A program made the translations under genes and the position numbers. This document shows, in pieces, positions 45,678 to 55,367 of a stretch of 64,000 nucleotides of DNA (position 1 is its first letter; each line of letters begins with the position of its first letter). Below the pieces are notes generated by a model. It made no database searches, was not told the origin of the DNA, and worked only from the letters and a program-made list of their open reading frames with translations. The DNA comes from Duganella sp. BuS-21 (GTDB lineage Bacteria > Pseudomonadota > Gammaproteobacteria > Burkholderiales > Burkholderiaceae_D): positions 5,890,001 to 5,954,000 of the forward strand of contig CP097466.1 in assembly GCA_041874725.1 (NCBI GenBank), given 5' to 3'.

Positions 45678-47089
45678 GCCTCCGGCTCCTGGATATTCAG
45701 TTTCTGCATCTGGTAGCGCAGCTGGCGGAAGCTGATGCCCAGCAGTTGCGCGGCCTGGGTGCGGTTGAACTGCGTCTGCGCCAGCGCGCGCAGGATGATG
45801 TCGCGCTCGATCTGGTTCAGGTAATCGGGCAGGCTGGCCGGCAGGCTGGCCGGCGCTTGCGTCGGCTGCGTGGCGGCAGCGGCGGCGACGACAGGCACAG
45901 GTTCGCCCATGCGCGCGCCCTTCAGCGCCAGGTCGCCCACTTCGATCACGCCGTCGTCGGCAAACGCCAGCGCGCGTTCGAGGATGTTTTCCAGCTCGCG
46001 CACATTGCCGGGAAAGGAGTAGCCGCGCAGTGCCTCCAGCACGCCCGCTCCCAGCACCACCCGGTGCTCGAAGGTGCCGAGGCGGTCGAGGATGGCGCCG
46101 GTCAGCACGCCGAGGTCGTCCAGCCGATCGCGCAGCGGCGGCAGACTGAGTTCGATCACGTTCAGGCGATAGAACAAATCCTGGCGAAAGCTGCCCTGCT
46201 CCACGCACTGCGCCAGGTTCTTGTGGGTCGCACTAATAATACGCACGTCGACCGGCTCCTCGGCGGTGGCGCCGATCTGGCGCACGCGCCGCTCCTGGAT
46301 CGCGCGCAGCAGCTTGACCTGCATCGCCAACGGCAGATCGGCCACTTCGTCCAGCATCAGGGTGCCGCCGTTGGCCGCCTGGAAGAAACCTTCGCGCTCA
46401 TCGACCGCGCCGGTGAACGCGCCCTTGCGGTAGCCGAAGAACTCCGCTTCCATCAGCGCTTCAGGAATCGCGCCGCAGTTGACGGCGATGAAGGGCTTGC
46501 CGGCGCGCGAGCTTTGGGCGTGGATTTCGCGCGCGGCCAGCTCCTTGCCGCTGCCGGATTCGCCGTTGATGGCGATCGGCGCCATCGAGCGCGCCAGCCG
46601 GGCGATCTGCGCGCGCAGCGCCTGGATCACGGCGGAGTCGCCCTTCAGGCGGCTGGCCGGCGGCGCGGCGCTTGGCGCCTGGCCGGCCGCCGGTCCGGCG
46701 TTCAGGCGCAGCGCCGATTGCACCATCACCCGCAGCTGGTCCAGCGCCACCGGCTTGGAGATGTAATCGAAAGCGCCGGCCTTGAGCGCGACCACGGCGT
46801 TGTCGGCGCTGCCGAAGGCGGTAACCACCGCCACCGGCGTGTTCTTATATGCAGCGGTGATTTCGCGCACCAGTTCCAGACCCAGACCGTCGGGCAGGCG
46901 CATGTCGGTCAACACCAGCTGATATTCGCGTTCGGGCGTGGCCAGCAGCGCGCGCGCCTCGCCCAGCGTGGCGGCGCTGTCGACGTCCAGGCCCATTTTA
47001 AGCAGGGTCAGTTCCAGCAATTCGCGCAGGTCGGCCTCGTCGTCGACGACGAGCACACGCGGAGCGCGCGGGGAACGAACATTCATCAA
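45674..47089 (-). CDS. pilR: PilR: NtrC-type sigma-54 response regulator
   Basis: A 471-residue sigma-54 activator. An N-terminal receiver (VVDDEADL, LTDMRLPDG) is followed by the AAA+ domain with Walker A GESGSGKE, the sigma-54 contact GAFTGA and a Fis-type C-terminal HTH (TQAAQLLGISFRQLRYQ). An Ala/Pro-rich linker separates the AAA+ and HTH parts. It would activate pilA with PilS as kinase; pilA is outside the window. It overlaps pilS and ampD by 4 bases each. Confidence 0.92.
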   Translation of the reverse strand: MMNVRSPRAPRVLVVDDEADLRELLELTLLKMGLDVDSAATLGEARALLATPEREYQLVLTDMRLPDGLGLELVREITAAYKNTPVAVVTAFGSADNAVVALKAGAFDYISKPVALDQLRVMVQSALRLNAGPAAGQAPSAAPPASRLKGDSAVIQALRAQIARLARSMAPIAINGESGSGKELAAREIHAQSSRAGKPFIAVNCGAIPEALMEAEFFGYRKGAFTGAVDEREGFFQAANGGTLMLDEVADLPLAMQVKLLRAIQERRVRQIGATAEEPVDVRIISATHKNLAQCVEQGSFRQDLFYRLNVIELSLPPLRDRLDDLGVLTGAILDRLGTFEHRVVLGAGVLEALRGYSFPGNVRELENILERALAFADDGVIEVGDLALKGARMGEPVPVVAAAAATQPTQAPASLPASLPDYLNQIERDIILRALAQTQFNRTQAAQLLGISFRQLRYQMQKLNIQEPEA

Positions 47090-48792
47090 GCGGCCTTTCC
47101 TTGCTTCTGCCCTGGCGAGGCAAAGGTGATTACGAAGCGCCCGCTCAACGCCGGGCTGCCGTCGGCGCTGTCCTTGTTATCAAAACGGTATTCATAGTCG
47201 AGACGCGCCTCGTTATTCAAACACAATTCACGCGCCAGATACAGTCCCAGTCCCGTGCCCTTGCTGGAGGTGGTGTAAAACGGCTCGAACAAGTGGGCGC
47301 GCACCTCGGGCGAGATGCCGGGGCCGTCGTCCTGCACATGCAGTTCCAGCCGCTCCAGCCGCTGGGCGGTGTCGCTCACCACATCCAGGCGGATCGAGGA
47401 TGGACCGCCGCTGGCGTAGCGCACCGCGTTATTGAGCAGGTTGAGGATCACTTCGCGCAGGTGCAGTGCATCGAAGCGCACCTGCGTGCCCGATGCCACG
47501 GTCAGGCCGAGGATGTCCGGCGCCAGGCTGTGGGTCTCGATGAATTCCGCGCGCAGCTCGGCCAGGAAGACATCCAGCGCCAGCGGCTCGCTGTGCGCCT
47601 GCGCCTTGCGCGACAGCTGCAGGATGTCCTCCACCATGCGGTTCACGCGGGTGACGTTGTCGCCGACGATCTTCAGCAGGCGCTGATGTACCGGGTCGGT
47701 CAAATCCTCGGCCAGCAGCGCGTTGGCGTGGCCGATGGCCGACAGCGGATTGCGCACCTCGTGCGCGATGCTGGCCGTCAGCCGGCCCATCGAGGCCAGC
47801 TTGAGTTGCTGCGCCTGATTCTCGATGCCGGTCACGTCCTGCAAAAAGATCACGCTGCGCTGTGCGCCCAGTTCATGGGTGTCGGCGGCGGCGAAGCGCA
47901 CTTTCAGGTGCGCGGCCAGGTCGCGGCGCGCGCTCCAGGCGGCGGTCATGCCTTCCAGCGCGGCGTCGTTGAACGGTTTGATGGTGAGGAACACGGTGGC
48001 GCGCGCGGCGTCCTCGCGCCACGCCTGATAGGCCTGGGCCAGCGGCGCCAGCGCCACGGCGGCCGACAATTTGAATTTCAGTTCCGGCCCGACCAGGCCT
48101 AGCATCTGCTGCGCCGCCGGATTGCCGGCAAAAACCTGGCCCTCGGCATCGACTACCAGGATGCCGTCGCCGATATTCGCCATCACCAGCCGGTTGACCG
48201 CCTGCTGCACATTGATCTCAACCCCACGCTGGATTGCCAGCTCCTCCTGGCCGATCAACTTGGCGGCCATGCGATTCACCACCAGCACGGCGGCCAGGAA
48301 GGCGGCGCCGTACAAGCCGGCCTGCATGACATCACGGTCGCTATCGGTCAGGAAGATTTGCCAGGTAGTGTCGCCGAGCAGGAATAGCGCCACCAGCGAG
48401 GCGCAAAACAGCGACAGCGTCAGCGGCGTCAGGATGGCCAGCCCGGCCAGCGGGAACAGGTACAGGATCGCCAGGCCGCTGCGCATGCCGCCGCCGGCCA
48501 GGTACAACAGCGAGATGATGGTGAGGTCGCAGGCGATCTGCGACAGCAGCTGCAGCACGAAGCGGCGCTGCACGTACACGGCCGACAGCGCGAAGCCGAT
48601 CGACAGCCCCAGGTAGAGCAGGCAGATTTGCAGATACAGGTACTGGCCCGAAGCGCGCAGGCCACGGCTGTCGAAACTCAGATAGACCAGCAGCACCAGC
48701 GCGATCACCACGCGGGTGGCGTTCAGCGTTTGCAGCGAACGCCAGAAGGTTGCGCGCGCTTCGGCCGACAGGGCTTGCAGGCGCGCGATCAC
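47086..48792 (-). CDS. pilS: PilS: membrane sensor histidine kinase
   Basis: A 568-residue sensor kinase. Several N-terminal membrane helices (VVIALVLLVYLSF; further hydrophobic blocks to about residue 180) are followed by a PAS-like region, the HisKA box SIAHEVRNPLSAIGHAN with the phospho-histidine, and HATPase_c with NNAVRYA, DDGPGIS and GTGLGLYLA. A GTG at 48792, 12 bases after the upstream stop, is preferred to an ATG at 48840 inside the neighbouring gene. PilR is the cognate partner by overlap. Confidence 0.9.
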   Translation of the reverse strand: MIARLQALSAEARATFWRSLQTLNATRVVIALVLLVYLSFDSRGLRASGQYLYLQICLLYLGLSIGFALSAVYVQRRFVLQLLSQIACDLTIISLLYLAGGGMRSGLAILYLFPLAGLAILTPLTLSLFCASLVALFLLGDTTWQIFLTDSDRDVMQAGLYGAAFLAAVLVVNRMAAKLIGQEELAIQRGVEINVQQAVNRLVMANIGDGILVVDAEGQVFAGNPAAQQMLGLVGPELKFKLSAAVALAPLAQAYQAWREDAARATVFLTIKPFNDAALEGMTAAWSARRDLAAHLKVRFAAADTHELGAQRSVIFLQDVTGIENQAQQLKLASMGRLTASIAHEVRNPLSAIGHANALLAEDLTDPVHQRLLKIVGDNVTRVNRMVEDILQLSRKAQAHSEPLALDVFLAELRAEFIETHSLAPDILGLTVASGTQVRFDALHLREVILNLLNNAVRYASGGPSSIRLDVVSDTAQRLERLELHVQDDGPGISPEVRAHLFEPFYTTSSKGTGLGLYLARELCLNNEARLDYEYRFDNKDSADGSPALSGRFVITFASPGQKQGKAA

Positions 48793-48803
48793 GGCGCGGT
48801 GGC

Positions 48804-49127
48804 TTAGGCGGCCGGCAGGGCGGCGTGGGCCGCGCTGCAATAGTCACGGCCGTTGGCCTGCACGGTTTCGCCGGCCGGATAGAACACGTTGCAGTGCGCA
48901 CATTGCAGCATGACTTCGGCGTCGTTGGCGGCCTGCGCGGCGGCGCGCGCCTTGTAGGTTTGCTGCGACGGCGCTTCGGCCTGCGGTTGCGCCGCCTGCG
49001 GACGCTGTTGCTGTTGTTGCTGCTGGTACTGCTGCTGATAGCGCTTCTGCGCCTGGCGGATCTTGGAGCGGATCGCGAAGATCACCAGGAATATCAACGC
49101 CAGCCACATCACAATCTTGGTAATCAT
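48804..49127 (-). CDS. PP0621-like small membrane protein with Cys/His motif
   Basis: A 107-residue protein of the PP0621 type. One N-terminal helix (IVMWLALIFLVIFAI) is followed by a glutamine-rich stretch (two Q runs) and a C-terminal cysteine motif LQCAHCNVFYPAGE ... DYCSAAH that looks like a treble-clef/zinc ribbon. Function is unknown. The ATG at 49127 overlaps the ccsA TGA, which fixes the start; a TTG at 49133 is the alternative. Its position before pilS is common in betaproteobacteria. Confidence 0.82.
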   Translation of the reverse strand: MITKIVMWLALIFLVIFAIRSKIRQAQKRYQQQYQQQQQQQRPQAAQPQAEAPSQQTYKARAAAQAANDAEVMLQCAHCNVFYPAGETVQANGRDYCSAAHAALPAA

Positions 49128-49927
49128 GCCCAACCTTTATGCAAAACCACTTCAAAGACAAAACGGCTGCCGACGTAAGCCAGCGCCAGCGTGGCGAAAC
49201 CGACCAGCGTGAAGCTCAACGCCGTCTTGCCGCGCCATCCGCGCAAGCGGCGGCCGGCCAGCAGCGCGGCGAACAGCACCCACGACAGCAGCGTGAACAC
49301 CGACTTGTGATCCCACTTCAGGGCCTGGCCGAACAGCTGTTCCGAGAACACGATGCCCGACAACACCGTCAGGCTCAGTAAAGCAAAGCCGAAGCCTATC
49401 ATGCGGAACAGGAGTTTTTCCATGGTCAGCAGCGCCGGCAGCTGGTCCAGCGCGCCGGAAAGAAAGGACTTGGTGTCGGAGCGCGCGTGCAGGCGCGACT
49501 CCTGCAATGCCATCAGCACCGCATGGAAAGCGGCGATGGTCAGCGTGGAATAAGCCATGGTGGCGATGGCGATGTGCCAGCCGAACAGCGGCGACTTGCC
49601 CTCCATCGGCACCAGATTGCCAGGGAAGATCAGTTGCAGCGCGGCGGCGACGGCGGCGCTGGGCATGACCAGGCGGCGCAGTCCATCGAGGCTGAAGTTG
49701 CGGTTCTCCAGCCAGTAGGCCGCCACCGACACCCACAGCGCCGACGACAGCATGGCCGCGAAGCCGAAGCGCAAGGCGCCGCCGCCGGCGATTTCCGACC
49801 ACAGGCCGACGCCGTGCAGCAGCCAGGCCGCCAGCGTGACGGCGGAGATCAGCCCGCCGCGCCGCGATGGCAGGCCGGCGCACACTATATACAGCACGAT
49901 GGCTGCGATAAAAGAATAGATCTGCAT
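49124..49927 (-). CDS. CcsA/YpjD-like integral membrane protein
   Basis: A 267-residue membrane protein of the CcsA/CcmC (YpjD) group with about eight helices. It shows the tryptophan-poor but family-like segments FGWHIAIATMAYSTLTIAAFHAV and WDHKSVFTLLSWVLFAALL, where H residues could bind haem. Homologues near ffh are annotated YpjD; here an ABC importer separates it from ffh. Its role in cytochrome c assembly is not shown. First gene of the ccsA-PP0621-pilS-pilR-ampD run. Confidence 0.86.
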   Translation of the reverse strand: MQIYSFIAAIVLYIVCAGLPSRRGGLISAVTLAAWLLHGVGLWSEIAGGGALRFGFAAMLSSALWVSVAAYWLENRNFSLDGLRRLVMPSAAVAAALQLIFPGNLVPMEGKSPLFGWHIAIATMAYSTLTIAAFHAVLMALQESRLHARSDTKSFLSGALDQLPALLTMEKLLFRMIGFGFALLSLTVLSGIVFSEQLFGQALKWDHKSVFTLLSWVLFAALLAGRRLRGWRGKTALSFTLVGFATLALAYVGSRFVFEVVLHKGWA

Positions 49928-49948
49928 CCGCGCAGTTTACACCATCGC

Positions 49949-50742
49949 TCAATCCACGGCTGCCATGCGCAGTTCGTCATGGTGGTGGCGCTCCTGCTCC
50001 TCCATCACCAGCTGCCCCAGCTCGCGCTTGAGGGCATTGAACTCGGCGGCGGCAGGGTCGCGCAGGCGCGGCAGCTCCACCAGGATGTCGCGCTTGACGG
50101 TGCCGGGGCGGTAGGTCATCACCACGATGCGGTCGGCCAGGTAGATCGCCTCCTCGATCGAGTGGGTGACGAAGATGATGGTCTTTTTCAGCTCCGCCCA
50201 GATGCGCAGCAGTTCATCCTGCAGGTTGCGGCGCGTGAGCGCGTCGAGCGCGCCGAACGGCTCGTCCATCAGCATGATGGGCGAATCGAGGGCCAGCACG
50301 CGGGCGATCGCCACCCGCTGGCGCATGCCGCCCGACAGGTCTTTCGGATAGCGGTTGCGGAAGTCCTGCAGCGACAGCATGTTGAGCAGCTGGTCCACCT
50401 TGGCCGTGATCTGCGCCTTGGGTTGGCCCTTGATCTCCAGGCCGAAGGCGATGTTGTCGGCCACCGTCATCCACGGGAACAGCGCGTATTCCTGGAACAC
50501 CATGCCGCGCTCCGGACCCGGTGCCGTCACCAGCTTGCCGTCGGCGTGGATGGTGCCGGACGACGGCGGCGCAAAGCCGGCCACCGCGTTCAGCAGCGTC
50601 GACTTGCCGCAGCCCGATGGCCCGAGCAGGCAGACGAACTGCCCCTGCGGGATCTCCAGGTTGATGTCCTTGAGCGCCACCACCTCGCGTTCGGCGGTCT
50701 GGAACACCTTGTTTACCTGCGATACGGCGATATGCGTCGCAC

Positions 50743-50746
<4 letters not shown>
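49949..50746 (-). CDS. NitT/TauT-type ABC importer ATPase
   Basis: A 265-residue ATPase close to TauB/SsuB/NrtD. Walker A is GPSGCGKSTLL, signature LSGGMRQRVAIARVLAL, Walker B IMLMDEPFGALD and the H-loop VTHSIEEA. It overlaps the permease by 4 bases and would power import together with 50743-51615 and 51615-52583. Substrate cannot be told from the ATPase. No extra C-terminal domain, unlike the ATPase at 18091. Confidence 0.92.
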
Positions 50747-51614
<868 letters not shown>

Positions 51615-51615
<1 letters not shown>

Positions 51616-52583
51616 TATTTAACGCCCAGCGACTTCTTGGCGGCGTCCAGCAGATCGGTCTTGACCCAGTCCTTGGCCACCGGCGGCTTGGCCATGCGGC
51701 CGACGCCGGTCTTGACCATGACGTCGGTGGTGGTCTGGATGTGCTCGGGCGTGATGTCGTAGCTGTACGGCGAATTGCCGATGGCGTCGTCGAAATCGTC
51801 CTTGCTGATCTGGCCCTTGAAGATCACTTCGCGCACATACTTCTCGGCCACCGCCTTGTTCTCGATGAACAGCTTGGTCGACTGCACGAAGCAGTTCATG
51901 AATTTTTCCGCCAGCGGACGCTTCTCTTTATAGAACTTCTCCGTCATCACCATGGTGCGCACCGGCTCGCCGATCGGCGTGTCGTAGGGCTTGATGATCT
52001 CGGTGCCGAAGCCCTTGTTGATGGCCTGCGAGGATTGCGGCTCGGACTGCATCATGGCGTCGATCTGCTTGCCGAGCAGCGCCTGGTTCAAATCGGCGTA
52101 GGCCAGGAACACCAGCTGCACGTCCTTGCCCGGCTGGTCGGAGACGGTCAGGCCGTTCTGCTGCAGCTCGGCCAGCAGCAGCACCTCCTGGATGCCGCCG
52201 CGCGTGACGCCGACTTTCTTGCCCTTGAGGTCCTTGACGGTTTTCAGTTTCAGGTCGGCGCGGCTGACCAGCTGCGCACCGCCCTTGGCGAAACCTGCCA
52301 CCACAAAAATCGGCGCGCCGCCGGCGCGGCCCGAGATGGCGGCCTCGGAAGCAGTGGTGCCGACGTCGAGTTCACCGGCGATAATCGCCTGCATCACATC
52401 CAGGCCCTTGGCGAACACGCGCTCTTCAACCTTGATGCCGCATTTGGGGGCGATTTCTTTAATATAGGAGACGGCGCCATAGTGGGCGAACTTCAGGTTG
52501 CCCAAGCGAACTACCTCCTGCGCCTGGGCGGCACCGAACGTGGCGGTCATGATTACGGCGGTGCACATCGCTTTCAGTTTCAT
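51615..52583 (-). CDS. NitT/TauT-type ABC substrate-binding protein
   Basis: A 322-residue periplasmic binding protein with a signal peptide (MKLKAMCTAVIMTATFGAAQA, cleavage after AQA) and an NMT1/THI5-like fold (GVTRGGIQEVLLL, DLNQALLGKQIDAMMQSEP). The start at 52583 begins the signal peptide; a longer frame to 52778 crosses into the ffh leader. TAATG overlap with the permease couples the two. Aliphatic sulfonate, nitrate or pyrimidine-type ligands are all possible. Confidence 0.9.
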
Positions 52584-52767
52584 CCGTCTCTCCTTTATAT
52601 TGGTTGGGAAATCATACCAAGCTGTAAAGCAATTGCCTATCAGCAGATTCCGAACCGTGCCGACGTACCGGATTGGCGACGGCAACGCGACCATGCGGCC
52701 ATGCGGTAAAATGGCGCACTTGGTCCGGCCGCGCCGGACGCCACCATCTGCCAACAGGTTCAACAAC

Positions 52768-54135
52768 ATGCTAGACAATCTGACTCAACGCCTCGCCAAG
52801 GTCGTCAAGACCATGCGCGGCGAGGCCCGCCTGACCGAAGCCAACACCGCCGAAATGCTGCGCGAAGTGCGCATGGCGCTGCTGGAGGCCGACGTCGCCC
52901 TGCCGGCCGTGCGCGAATTCATCGCCCGCGTCAAGGAGAAAGCCCTGGGCGAGGAAGTGATTTCCTCGCTCTCGCCTGGTCAGGCGCTGGTGGGCGTGGT
53001 GCAGCGCGAGCTGGCCGCCCTGATGGGCGCCGACCTCGGCCCGGAAGCGGCCCAGCTGAGCTTTGCCCAGCAGCCGCCGGCCATCATCCTGATGGCGGGT
53101 TTGCAAGGTGTGGGTAAAACCACCACCGTCGGCAAGCTGGCCAAGTACCTGAAAGAAGAGAAGAAAAAGAAAGTGCTGACCGTCTCGGCCGACGTCTACC
53201 GTCCGGCCGCGATCGCCCAGCTGCAATCGGTGACGACCCAGGTCGGCGCCGACTTCTTCCCGTCCACCGCGCAGGACAAGCCGGTCGACATCGCCCTGGC
53301 CGCGCTGGACTGGGCCAAGAAGCACTACCACGACGTGCTGATCATCGACACCGCCGGTCGTCTCGGCATCGATGAAGAAATGATGAAGGAGATCGCCGCC
53401 GTGCACAGCGCGGTCAAGCCGATCGAAACCCTGTTCGTGGTCGACGCCATGCTGGGTCAGGACGCCATCAACACCGCCAAGGCCTTCAACGACGCCCTGC
53501 CGCTGACCGGCATCGTGCTGACCAAGCTGGACGGCGACTCGCGCGGCGGCGCCGCGCTGTCGGTGCGTCACATCACCGGCAAGCCGATCAAGTTTGCCGG
53601 CGTCTCGGAAAAACTGGACGGCCTGGAAGCCTTCGACCCGCAGCGCATGGCCAACCGCGTGCTGGGCATGGGCGACATCCTGGCGCTGGTGGAAGAAGCG
53701 CGCAAGGGCGTGGACGCCAAGGCGGCGGCCGACCTGGCGGCCAAGGTCAAGTCGGGCGGCAAGTTCGACATGAACGATTTCAAGGCGCAGCTGGGCCAGA
53801 TGAAGAAAATGGGCGGCATGGCCAGCCTGGTCGACAAGCTGCCGGCGCAGTTCCAGCAGGCCGCCGGCAACGCCAACATGGACCAGGCCGACAAGCAGGT
53901 GCGCCGCATGGTCGGCATCATCGACTCGATGACGGCGGCCGAACGGGCCAAGCCGGAGCTGATCAAGGCCACCCGCAAGCGCCGCATCGCGGCCGGCGCC
54001 GGGGTCCAGGTGCAGGAAGTCAACCGCATGCTGAACCAGTTCGAGCAGATGCAAACCATGATGAAAAAGCTCTCGGGCGGCGGCATGATGAAGATGATGC
54101 GCTCGATGAAGGGCATGATGCCGGGCCTGCGCTAA
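52768..54135 (+). CDS. ffh: Signal recognition particle GTPase Ffh
   Basis: A 455-residue SRP54 homologue targeting membrane proteins cotranslationally. The N domain starts LDNLTQRLAKVV, the G domain has GLQGVGKTTTVGKLA, DTAGRL and TKLDGD motifs, and the M domain ends in methionine-rich MKKLSGGGMMKMMRSMKGMMPG-type helices. The ATG at 52768 begins the conserved N domain. No 4.5S RNA gene was seen nearby. Divergent from the ABC importer. Confidence 0.98.
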   Translation: MLDNLTQRLAKVVKTMRGEARLTEANTAEMLREVRMALLEADVALPAVREFIARVKEKALGEEVISSLSPGQALVGVVQRELAALMGADLGPEAAQLSFAQQPPAIILMAGLQGVGKTTTVGKLAKYLKEEKKKKVLTVSADVYRPAAIAQLQSVTTQVGADFFPSTAQDKPVDIALAALDWAKKHYHDVLIIDTAGRLGIDEEMMKEIAAVHSAVKPIETLFVVDAMLGQDAINTAKAFNDALPLTGIVLTKLDGDSRGGAALSVRHITGKPIKFAGVSEKLDGLEAFDPQRMANRVLGMGDILALVEEARKGVDAKAAADLAAKVKSGGKFDMNDFKAQLGQMKKMGGMASLVDKLPAQFQQAAGNANMDQADKQVRRMVGIIDSMTAAERAKPELIKATRKRRIAAGAGVQVQEVNRMLNQFEQMQTMMKKLSGGGMMKMMRSMKGMMPGLR

Positions 54136-54178
54136 ACTGGGGAAATGCCTGGTTTACGCCCTTGGACGGTGCGCGCGC

Positions 54179-54212
54179 CCCGGAAACACGGACTTTACGT
54201 CGTGTTTCCGGG
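54179..54212. repeat. 12-bp hairpin downstream of ffh
   Basis: CCCGGAAACACG (54179-54190) pairs perfectly with CGTGTTTCCGGG (54201-54212) around a 10-base loop. It is followed by A's, not T's, on the plus strand, so it is not a standard terminator for ffh; it may stabilise the message or be a regulator site for the SWIB gene. Confidence 0.6.
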
Positions 54213-54300
54213 AAAAAACGCAAAAAACAGTTGCGTGTCAGTTAAATCCCCACCAATATTAGCCGGTGCGATCAATTGCGCAATTTTCCATGTGTTCGTT

Positions 54301-54307
54301 AAGGAGG
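54301..54307 (+). promoter_or_regulatory. Near-perfect ribosome binding site of the SWIB gene
   Basis: AAGGAGG lies 7 bases before the ATG at 54315, the strongest Shine-Dalgarno match noted in the window. It suggests high translation of the SWIB protein. Confidence 0.8.
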
Positions 54308-54314
54308 CTCGAAT

Positions 54315-54698
54315 ATGGCAACAGCCAAAAAAACCCCAGCAGCACCAGCTAAAAAGGCTGCGGCCAAACCGGCCGCAAAGAAAGCAGCAGCACCAGCAAA
54401 AGCAGCAGCCAAACCAGCGGCCGTGAAAAAAGCAGCACCGGCAGCGCGCAAACCGAACGCCGCCTTCATGAAAGCCATGACGCCATCCGCCTCCCTGGCC
54501 GCCGTCGTTGGCGCAGCACCTCTGCCGCGCACCGAAGTGACCAAGAAAGTGTGGGATTACATCAAGAAGCTCGACCTGCAAGATCCGGCCAACCGCCGCA
54601 TGATCAACGCCGACGACAAGCTGAAAGCAGTATTCGGCGGCAAAGCCCAAGTCTCCATGTTCGAAATGACCAAGCTCATTTCCGACCACTTGAAATAA
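54315..54698 (+). CDS. SWIB/MDM2-domain protein with histone-like tail
   Basis: A 127-residue protein. Residues 1 to about 46 are Ala/Lys/Pro-rich like histone H1 tails; residues about 52-127 form a SWIB/MDM2 domain (PLPRTEVTKKVWDYIKK, RRMINADDKLKAVFGG, FEMTKLISDHL). SWIB domains are best known from eukaryotic SWI/SNF complexes and from Chlamydia and plant plastid proteins; bacterial members are thought to be nucleoid-associated. It has a strong ribosome site and its own bidirectional terminator, so it is a single, probably highly expressed gene. Confidence 0.92.
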   Translation: MATAKKTPAAPAKKAAAKPAAKKAAAPAKAAAKPAAVKKAAPAARKPNAAFMKAMTPSASLAAVVGAAPLPRTEVTKKVWDYIKKLDLQDPANRRMINADDKLKAVFGGKAQVSMFEMTKLISDHLK

Positions 54699-54712
54699 GC
54701 TGAAACGCCAAG

Positions 54713-54741
54713 AAAAAAACCGGGATGTTCCCGGTTTTTTT
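54713..54741. terminator. Bidirectional terminator between SWIB and lytic transglycosylase genes
   Basis: CCGGGA (54720-54725) pairs with TCCCGG (54729-54734), flanked by seven A's at 54713-54719 and seven T's at 54735-54741, so it ends both converging transcripts. Confidence 0.92.
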
Positions 54742-54761
54742 ACGCCCGAAATTTCCCGAAT

Positions 54762-55367
54762 TTATTTCCAGTTGTTCCAGGCCTTGAGCACGGCGTTGGG
54801 GTAGTCCGGCTTGCCGCGGCTGCCGTTGTAGCGGCCCAGCGCGAGGTAGAGGTTGCCCGCTTCCATGTCGAGGTACATGCGCAAAATCGCGCAGCCGTAG
54901 CGCAGGTTGGTTTGCATGTCGAACAGGGCGCGGCGGTTGCGGTCGCCGATCACGTTGGTCCAGAACGGCATCACCTGCATGTAGCCGCGCGCGCCGACGA
55001 TCGATACCGCGTACTTGCGGTAGGCCGACTCCACCTGGATCAAGCCCAGCACCATGCCCGGATCGAGCCCGGCCCGGCGCGACTCGTACCACACCGTGGC
55101 CAGGAATTCCTTGCGGGTCTGTTCGTCCGGCAGCTTGCGCTGGAGCCGGTAGGACATGGTGTCCAGCCAGTTCTGGTAGCGCGCCTGGTCGGACGGGTTG
55201 CGGAAGGTGGGCGTGGGCGGCGTGGCGTCCTTGATGGCGTTCGACAGCGCCAGCCGCACCGAGTCGGCCAGCGCTTCTTCCTTCTGGTTGCCGGCCAGCG
55301 CCAGCGGCGCCGCAGCAAGCAGCACCGCCGCCGCCAGCCAGCGCCGGCACCGCAACAGGCTGATCAC
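54762..55367 (-). CDS. Lytic transglycosylase (SLT domain)
   Basis: A 201-residue secreted muramidase-like enzyme. A signal peptide ([18 protein letters not shown]) precedes the SLT domain, whose catalytic glutamate lies in [11 protein letters not shown] and is followed by [11 protein letters not shown]. It cleaves peptidoglycan to make 1,6-anhydro products recycled by AmpD. The start is a GTG overlapping the proS TGA (GTGA); the longer frame is a shadow of proS. Confidence 0.92.
   Translation of the reverse strand: MISLLRCRRWLAAAVLLAAAPLALAGNQKEEALADSVRLALSNAIKDATPPTPTFRNPSDQARYQNWLDTMSYRLQRKLPDEQTRKEFLATVWYESRRAGLDPGMVLGLIQVESAYRKYAVSIVGARGYMQVMPFWTNVIGDRNRRALFDMQTNLRYGCAILRMYLDMEAGNLYLALGRYNGSRGKPDYPNAVLKAWNNWK

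Noticed and set aside
52771..54054. 427-codon minus-strand frame over ffh
   Set aside because: Antisense to ffh, His/Leu/Arg-rich, no motifs.
54179..54212. Reading the hairpin after ffh as a Rho-independent terminator
   Set aside because: Followed by A's instead of U's on the transcribed strand of ffh.
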